64,000 nucleotides of DNA. Source: Galdieria yellowstonensis. Its lineage: Eukaryota; Rhodophyta; Bangiophyceae; Galdieriales; Galdieriaceae. Positions within the stretch are counted from its first letter, which is position 1. Each line of letters opens with the position of its first letter. The notes below the pieces were generated by a model that was not told where the DNA came from, did not search any database, and saw only the letters and a program-made list of their open reading frames with translations. Below, piece after piece: positions 58,583 through 64,000 of the stretch. The stretch spans positions 62,001-126,000 of the forward strand of contig JANCYU010000030.1 in assembly GCA_026122205.1 (NCBI GenBank), read 5' to 3'. The position numbers were made by a program, and so were the translations under genes.

Positions 58583-59266
58583 ATGCCTGCGACTAGTTTA
58601 CGACAAGGCTGTTCACCCAAACCCATCTTTTGTTCCCTCTTACAAGCAGGACAAAGGTTCCAAGGTATACAAAACTCTTGGAAGTTGGTAAAAGACCTCG
58701 ACTATTGGACAGTCCATGTGGTAGGCTACCTTGCTTGCTTGCTTGCTTTGGTTCGACTCTCACGCAAAATGGTGGTGTGATATTAGGAAATTCAAGACTA
58801 TATACCAGAGAAAGGATACATTTGTGGAACTATGGAAGCAATAGATGTTCCAAGGTTTGATTATCCTGTGATAACCTTTTGGGAAGGTCAGATTGTAGAT
58901 AATATTCACTATGGCTTTCGAACAGGGTGTTGGGAAGCAACAGAAGAAGACGACTTGAGACATTGGTCACAATTTTCTGCCTTTCGAGCACTTGAAAGAG
59001 TATTTGAAATAGATAGAGCGAGACAAGTGGCTTTGCACCCGTTGGAATACGTCTTTATGCGGTGGAAGGAAAGATATTTTGTAAATGTTCCTCATAACTG
59101 TGGGTTGACAATAGCAGGGTTTTATTATGTGTGTATGAATAGAATTACCGGAGAAACACAAGGTTACTATTTTGATCCGGATAGTTTGCCTTTTCAGAAA
59201 CTTCAGCTTTCCCCGTGCTGTCTACGTGGACAAGGATTCACTTGTCCTTGGTATGCATTTCAATAG
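58583..59266 (+). CDS. GID4: GID4/VID24-type substrate receptor of the GID/CTLH ubiquitin ligase
   Basis: Exons 58583-58720 and 58787-59266 give 205 residues. GID4 recognises Pro/N-degrons for the GID/CTLH E3, degrading gluconeogenic enzymes in yeast. Seen: AGQRFQGIQNSWK, then DYWTVHV joined to YICGTMEAID, ITFWEGQIVD, SAFRALE, YVFMRWKERYFV, LTIAGFYYVCMNR and EGYYF-like TQGYYFDPDS. These match the Vid24 barrel and its binding strands. The intron contains a CTTG repeat. ATG 58583 is 52 bp from the divergent PMS2 ATG. Confidence 0.9.
58730..58747. repeat. (CTTG)n repeat in the GID4 intron
   Basis: Four CTTG units at the 5' part of the GID4 intron. Minor simple-sequence repeat. Confidence 0.7.
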
Positions 59267-59559
59267 GAAGCTTACGACGCCACACCCTTGAAACATACAC
59301 TTGTGTATTTTTTATATATAATAATAATGAAAAAGGAAAATGTTTGGTTTCTTCGCAGTGATAAATAGAATGGATATGAATTGCTAGACGTCATAACCTA
59401 TAAAAAGTATGCCTTGACTGGGAAAGAAACTGACAATTCTTCCTTGGGTTGCTTTGCAGCTACTCGGGTGCAAGTTTTTCTCGGAGACAATGAACCTATG
59501 TCTGTTATACTCGCCAAACGCATACAGTTGTTATTGTCCGACAGCAAGTTTTACTGCAT

Positions 59560-61159
59560 ATACTCGTCTGTGGCTTGGATAGTGTCTTTTGACGTCCACA
59601 AAAAACCTTGTCATGATGGCATTATGGCAAGACCTGCATAGCAAGTTGTTAGGAAATTTACCAGGTTGTAGTTGTTGTTGTAAACGTAAAACATTGAAAG
59701 GAGAGAAAGCACCTCAATAGGAAGGAAGAACATGAGATAGAATGGTTGCCCATCTTCTTAAAATAGAAGACTTGTTACGATATCCATGAGCTATACTCGA
59801 TTCAAAGTCCTCAAAGCACCGAGAAATCTACCTCTTATCACTTTCGCCCATGATTATAAAACACACTATCATGCTTTTGTGAATGATGCCTTGTGATTCT
59901 TTTATTCTAATGAGTAAAATACTTATTTCGGCTGTTTATATCGGCTACTTCCAAGTTTTTGCTTTCGACGAGCATTTTTCCAGTCAACGGCATGGATATA
60001 GTCATTCATAAATCAATAACACGTAACAACGAACATTTCGAACCAAAGGGCTTCCACAGCATAGACGACTTCAGGCAGTCTAGGCTTTCTTCTACATTCT
60101 TCTTCCAGCAATCAAGTCACCGCTGTTGTCCATAACAACCTTGTAAAATGCCTATACATCTTGTCAAATATTCTATATAAAGGGTTAAAATATTTGTGGA
60201 CTATTGTTACCCAGTTGATACTGTCGGAACATATAGGGAGAACCAAACTCTTTGTGTCCTGAGCAAAGTTGGTCTTCAACCTTTTCTTCCGTTCTATGGA
60301 ACCTTGCAACGAGGATAAATCTTGGCAGGGCAGCCTAGGATAGAACAAGCGACGCTTTATTATGTGCGAAACAAACAAGTCTCCTGCGACAAAGGCTCTT
60401 TCTACAATTGCTCTATTCTATCTTCTTTGTCAGTGTAGAACAGTTGCTATGGCTTCTTGACAAAGCTAGTGACCGCGTTGATTGGGGAAATGAATTAGGT
60501 AAGCGAGATAAGGCGAAGGAATTGCTGGTGGTGCGGATGAATTCCACGCACCAAGCCACGATGAGTTCCACGTAAGATCATCCCCCAGTGGGAGTTTCGC
60601 TATCGATCGCAAAATGCAGCGTTTGATCAACGAATCAGCATGTTGTGTGGCCTGCTCGTGCCAGCTACCTAATTCATCATTTGTTTGTGGCAAAAAAATC
60701 ACTCTCACAAACGATGACCTGTTGCCCTACAGTTTCCTGTTTGCGATCTCTGTTGGCCTGTATAGCCACCACTGTGTGACACACTCAGTCTAATGCTCTC
60801 TACTTGTGCAGACCAGTGCACAACTAGCAGTATTCATCGAGGAGCTTCTTCATTGGGTTCCAAAGGGTTGATAGAAATACATGAAGCTATAGGTGGAAAT
60901 GGATTCTTTTGTATCCCTCAGCCAGATTCTGAACACGTGAATATAACTATAAGTACTACTGACTTGTCTAACTGCTTCACGCCCAACTGTTCACCCACCT
61001 CTGTGTTACAAGTTTATCAGAGCAAGAGAGGATCTCCACGTTATCTTGATTTTCTTCCCAAAAAGGACTGTCTAGGCACTACCACTCTTGACAAGCAACA
61101 ATATCGCAAATTTCGTTTGCAGCAATATCGTCAAAAGAAATATAGAAAGAGCATTTCTC
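59560..61159 (+). repeat. Segmental duplication, copy A (contains CCT gene 1 and its upstream region)
   Basis: DNA from about 59560 to at least 61159 is repeated in the same orientation at about 62005-64000. Easy landmarks: TTACCAGGTTGTAGTTG at 59658 and 62113; GGCCTGCTCGTGCCAGCTAC at 60650 and 63494; CTAATGCTCTCTACTTG just at the two CCT gene starts (60790 and 63632). Identity looks high (roughly 85-95 percent by eye) upstream and inside the CCT domain, lower in the N-terminal coding part and around 60500-60590. The right edge of the duplication lies beyond what the window shows. Confidence 0.88.
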
Positions 61160-61521
61160 CAAAAGTTCGGTACGTGGAAAGACAAAAGATGGCTCAAAGG
61201 AGGTTTCGCCAACAGGGAAAGTTTGTATCTAAACAAGTTCAGTTGGAAATGTCTGCTAATGCCGAAACTAGCAACCAAATGGAGATGGAACAGTACAACA
61301 ACAACAACAACAACAACATCAATGACGAGAATATCTTGGAATTATCCTTCAATTGGTCCAATTGTAGTGACCAATATGAAGAAACAGGTATGTCGTTCTA
61401 CGATCATTGTATGGCATCTCCGTTCTTGGACGTAAATGTATTCTATGATCCTTATTGGTTCTCTTCACCAGAAAACATGACATGGGAGATAGAAAGCTTT
61501 GGGTACTGGAACAAAACATAA
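60793..61521 (+). CDS. CCT-domain protein, copy 1
   Basis: Intronless, 242 residues. The central basic stretch (residues about 103-145) YRKFRLQQYRQKKYRKSIS followed by KVRYVERQKMAQRRFRQQGK has the pattern of the CCT domain of CONSTANS/TOC1 proteins: conserved RY/KY, IRY-like VRY, R-K/Q, A-R-R and G-R/K-F. Plant CCT domains bind DNA with NF-Y subunits. The N-terminus has no B-box or receiver domain. A seven-residue Asn run (AAC repeat) and an acidic/aromatic tail follow (SFNWSNCSDQ, FYDPYWF). Intronless structure and a near-identical second copy suggest recent amplification. Confidence 0.75.
   Translation: MLSTCADQCTTSSIHRGASSLGSKGLIEIHEAIGGNGFFCIPQPDSEHVNITISTTDLSNCFTPNCSPTSVLQVYQSKRGSPRYLDFLPKKDCLGTTTLDKQQYRKFRLQQYRQKKYRKSISPKVRYVERQKMAQRRFRQQGKFVSKQVQLEMSANAETSNQMEMEQYNNNNNNNINDENILELSFNWSNCSDQYEETGMSFYDHCMASPFLDVNVFYDPYWFSSPENMTWEIESFGYWNKT
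61297..61317. repeat. (AAC)7 repeat coding for an Asn run
   Basis: Seven AAC codons inside CCT gene 1, just after the CCT domain. Likely length-polymorphic. The matching position of copy 2 lies outside the window. Confidence 0.9.
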
Positions 61522-61562
61522 TCTCAAAATGAAATTGTATTTTATAGTCCATCAAAATAGCA

Positions 61563-62030
61563 TCAATGGCGATATTTTGTAGCCAATTCTGCTTCCTTTC
61601 CTAGCAAAGCCTTTCTTAGAGCCAAGGCCAAAACACTTTCAAATTCTGGTTGACTCTCATTGGCAACAGCCAAGTCTTCCTGCACTTGCTTCTTGGCAGA
61701 CAATGCAAAAGGTTTCATAGACAATGAATCTCTACTCCGATTCACATCCACATGTATAACACGCATTTGAACCTCTTCTCCAACTGAAAGTTAATTTGTC
61801 TATTTTCTGTACGATATATGAATAAAACCATCGGAAGGACCTCCAAAGTCCACAAATACACCAAATTCTGTGATAGAAACAACTGTTACTTGGATAAATT
61901 TTTGTTCATCCGTTTCTCTTGCCAGCTTTGTCAACAAAGTTCTCGCTCTCTTGTTTGTTCTCTCTGCTTGCGCTCCCTTGGAATCATGTCCATGAGACAG
62001 CAGCGGGCCTAGGATGTGGCTTGGGTTGTG
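61563..62030 (-). pseudogene. S1 RNA-binding domain fragment
   Basis: Minus strand, two pieces. Upstream piece (about 62030-61795): RTLLTKLARETDEQ, then QVTVVSITEFGVFVDFGGPSDGFIHIS, the first strands of an S1 (OB) domain. Downstream piece (61766-61563): VGEEVQMRVIHVDVNRSRDSLSM, the last strand, with a helical tail to a stop. Between them the frame is broken and about 15 residues of the domain are missing; no intron of normal size (about 50 nt) joins them in frame. It may be a decayed or truncated ribosomal-S1-like gene cut by the duplication boundary next to it (about 62005). A functional but unusually spliced gene cannot be excluded. Confidence 0.5.
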
Positions 62031-62272
62031 TTTTCGTCATCCAAACCAGGGACAGCAAAAACCCTGTCACGATGACATCATGGAAACACAAGCATAGCAG
62101 AGTGATAGGATTTACCAGGTTGTAGTTGTAGACATAAAAAATTGAAAGCATAGAAGGCCTCTATACTAGGAAGGAAGAACCACGTGAGAAATATGAGTTG
62201 GAAATGTTGTGAAACGCCCTAAAATGGAAACTTTGTTACGGTATACGTGACCTATATATTCGCTTCAAAGTG

Positions 62273-62637
62273 AGGTACTTTTTTTGAGGTGGCCTAAAGA
62301 TGCAGAAGAGGGGAAACTCTTGTGGCCACATCATTATGTTCCGTCGACACAACTGCATTTGTGGTGTGACCTAGAAACTCAGGTAGGTACCTTATTTTTG
62401 CTTTACGAACCATGTCAATATACATATATTGAGAACCATGGTGACGTCGAAGTTGTATTCTCAAAAAACCCCTGCGCTTGGATAAAACCCTTGGCATATA
62501 TGGGAACATTCAAGTCTGTATCGCTAGTCCGGGCACCAAAGTAACGACAATGACAAGACCGCTAACTACCAATTCCCTATTCGCTATTCAGGTGGCTTCA
62601 CCATAACTTTCAGGGCGTCGGCTCGTGGTAAAATCAG
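62273..62637. mobile_element. 365-bp insertion in duplication copy B
   Basis: Copy A reads ...TTCAAAGT then CCTCAAAGCACC; copy B has the same flanks (TTCAAAGT ... CCAAAGCGCC) separated by 365 bp. The insert has an open frame of 86 codons on the plus strand (62284-62544, only a TTG start) with WPHHYVPSTQLHLWCD and no recognisable domain. No clear target-site duplication or terminal repeat is seen. It could instead be a deletion in copy A. Calling it mobile is a guess. Confidence 0.3.
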
Positions 62638-63634
62638 CCAAAGCGCCAGGAAATGTTCCTCTTATCTCTTTCGCCTATGATTACAAGACACACTACCATG
62701 CTTTTGTGAATGAAGCCTTGTGATTCTCTTATTCTGATGAATATAATACTCATTTCGGCTGTTTTCATTTCCTATTTCCAAGTTCTTGCTTTCGATGAGC
62801 ATTTTTCCGGTCAACGGCATGACTATAGTTATTCATAAAGCAATAGAAAGGAAAGACGAACATTTCAAACCAAAGGACTCCCACGATATAGACGACTTCA
62901 GACAGTCTAGGCTTTCTTCTACATTCTTCTTCACGCCATCAAGTCACCGCTGTTGTCCATAGCAACCTTACAGAGTGCCTGTACTTCTTGTATAAAATGT
63001 TCTACGTGAAGAGCAAGCATTTGTGGACTATTGTTACTCAGTTGATACCGCCGGAACATGTGGGGAGAACCAACCTCTTTTTGCCTTGAGCAAAGTTGGT
63101 CTTAAACCTTTTCTTCCGTTCTACTGGAACCTTGCAAGTGGATAAACCTTGGGAGGGCAGCTTAGGATAGAACGAGCGACACTTTATTATGTGAGAAAAA
63201 AACAAGTCCCTGCGAACTGAAAGCTCTTTCTACAATAGCTCTATTTTATCTTCTCGGTCAAACTAGAATAGTTGCCCTGGCTTCTAGATCAAACTAAGGA
63301 CTGCGTTGATTGGGCAATAGAAATAAGCGATGAGGGACGAGGTGGGTAATTTGGAGAGAAATTGCCGTCGGAGGGCTGTGGAATGCGCCACATAGCATGC
63401 CACCACGCGCTCCACGTAAATTCATCCCGCAGTGGGACTGTCACTGTCGAACACAGTAAACATCGTTTGATCAACGAATCAGCATTATTTGTGGCCTGCT
63501 CGTGCCAGCTACCTAATTCATCATTTGTTTGTGGCAAAAAACCACACTCGCAAACAATGACCTGTTGCCCTAAAATTCCTATTTGCGATCTCCGTTGACC
63601 TGGGTAGATACTATTTTGTGACACTCTTATTCTA

Positions 63635-64000
63635 ATGCTCTCTACTTGCGCAGACCAAAAAAGAACTAGCAGCGTTCGTCGAGGAGCTAAACCATTGGGT
63701 TCAAAAGATTTGTTAGAAATACACAAAGCAATAAGTGGAAATGGATCCTTCTGCATTCCTCAGTCAGGTTCTAAACAAGTGAATGCAGCTATGCGTACTA
63801 CTGATTTGTTTGACTGCATCTCTTATAAGGCCTCACCTAGTGGTATGTTACGAGAATATCAGAGCAAGGCAGGATCGCCAGGTTATCTTGAGTTTCTTGC
63901 CAAAAAGGACTTTCTAGGCAATCTCACTCTTGACAAGCGCCAATATCGCAAATTTCGTTTGCAGCAATATCGTCAAAAGAAATATAGGAAGCACATTTCT
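63635..64000 (+). CDS. CCT-domain protein, copy 2 (3' end outside window)
   Basis: Open from ATG 63635 to the window end (122 codons), no stop. Starts MLSTCADQ like copy 1 and aligns without gaps: EYQSKAGSPGYLEFLAKKDF against VYQSKRGSPRYLDFLPKKDC, then YRKFRLQQYRQKKYRKHIS, identical to copy 1 except one residue. Between them the N-terminal 95 residues differ at roughly 40 percent of positions, many non-synonymous. The CCT domain is cut by the window edge. Confidence 0.75.
   Translation, partial: MLSTCADQKRTSSVRRGAKPLGSKDLLEIHKAISGNGSFCIPQSGSKQVNAAMRTTDLFDCISYKASPSGMLREYQSKAGSPGYLEFLAKKDFLGNLTLDKRQYRKFRLQQYRQKKYRKHIS

Larger units (their letters stand above)
62005..64000 (+). repeat. Segmental duplication, copy B (runs off the window)
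   Basis: Second copy of the unit at 59560-61159, same orientation. The offset is about 2.45 kb at the left and about 2.83-2.84 kb after an internal 365-bp insertion at 62273-62637. Includes CCT gene 2 from 63635. See copy A for landmarks. Confidence 0.88.

Noticed and set aside
60466..60708. Minus-strand ORFs conserved between duplication copies (also 63289-63756)
   Set aside because: Similarity follows from the recent DNA duplication; the frames diverge in length and have no family resemblance.
1..64000. CRISPR arrays, prophage, bacterial operons or plasmid origins
   Set aside because: None seen; the gene structure is eukaryotic throughout and no array of spaced direct repeats is present.

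Overview
The window is nuclear DNA from a small, gene-dense, intron-bearing eukaryote. Most genes are split by many short introns (about 45-70 nt, GT-AG with a few GC-AG). Intergenic spacers are tiny and several proteins carry mitochondrial or plastid-like leaders. Gene content and architecture suggest a unicellular red alga of the Cyanidiophyceae, most likely Galdieria. That assignment is an inference from style and content, not from a database match.

Layout. 1-6.3 kb: a dynamin-related GTPase (minus, cut by the window edge), PNO1, and 2-oxoglutarate dehydrogenase E1. 6.3-14.6 kb: a hormone-sensitive-lipase-like esterase head to head with a mitochondrial MMAA/MeaB GTPase, a CDF zinc transporter, an unrecognised protein, a type II peroxiredoxin, a stand-alone DUF2439 protein and a small membrane protein. 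14.7-23.8 kb: glucosidase I (GH63), an aldo-keto reductase, two adjacent BAR-like genes (the second also carries a WW domain), a HAD phosphatase and an FMN-barrel protein. 24-33.9 kb: exportin CSE1, a plastid-targeted unknown, AATF/BFR2, a decayed agmatine deiminase, a small coiled-coil protein, histone H1 and a tiny YABBY/HMG-like protein. 34-41.6 kb: PRMT1, a glycine-rich protein, a VOC protein, a sestrin, a small mitochondrial-type protein and an amino-acid transporter. 41.6-43.6 kb is about 2 kb without a convincing protein gene. 43.6-59.3 kb: Maf, a GNAT, a second VOC protein, a RING-H2 protein, a transportin-like importin, MPDU1, DNA polymerase zeta REV3, PMS2 and GID4. 59.5-64 kb is a recent segmental duplication carrying two copies of a CCT-domain gene, with an S1-domain fragment and a 365-bp insertion between and within the copies.

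Most genes are housekeeping: ribosome biogenesis (PNO1, AATF), nuclear transport (CSE1, importin), N-glycosylation (MPDU1, glucosidase I), chromatin and arginine methylation (H1, PRMT1), DNA repair (REV3, PMS2, DUF2439) and mitochondrial metabolism (OGDH, MMAA). The parts least explained by known annotation are the CCT-gene duplication, the dead agmatine deiminase with transition-type lesions, the algal sestrin, the BAR/BAR-WW pair, and the unusually tight or overlapping gene arrangement.

Exon boundaries were placed by hand from reading frame, GT/GC-AG sites and family conservation. Where summed exon lengths were checked they are multiples of three, but individual starts and some junctions remain uncertain, as noted.
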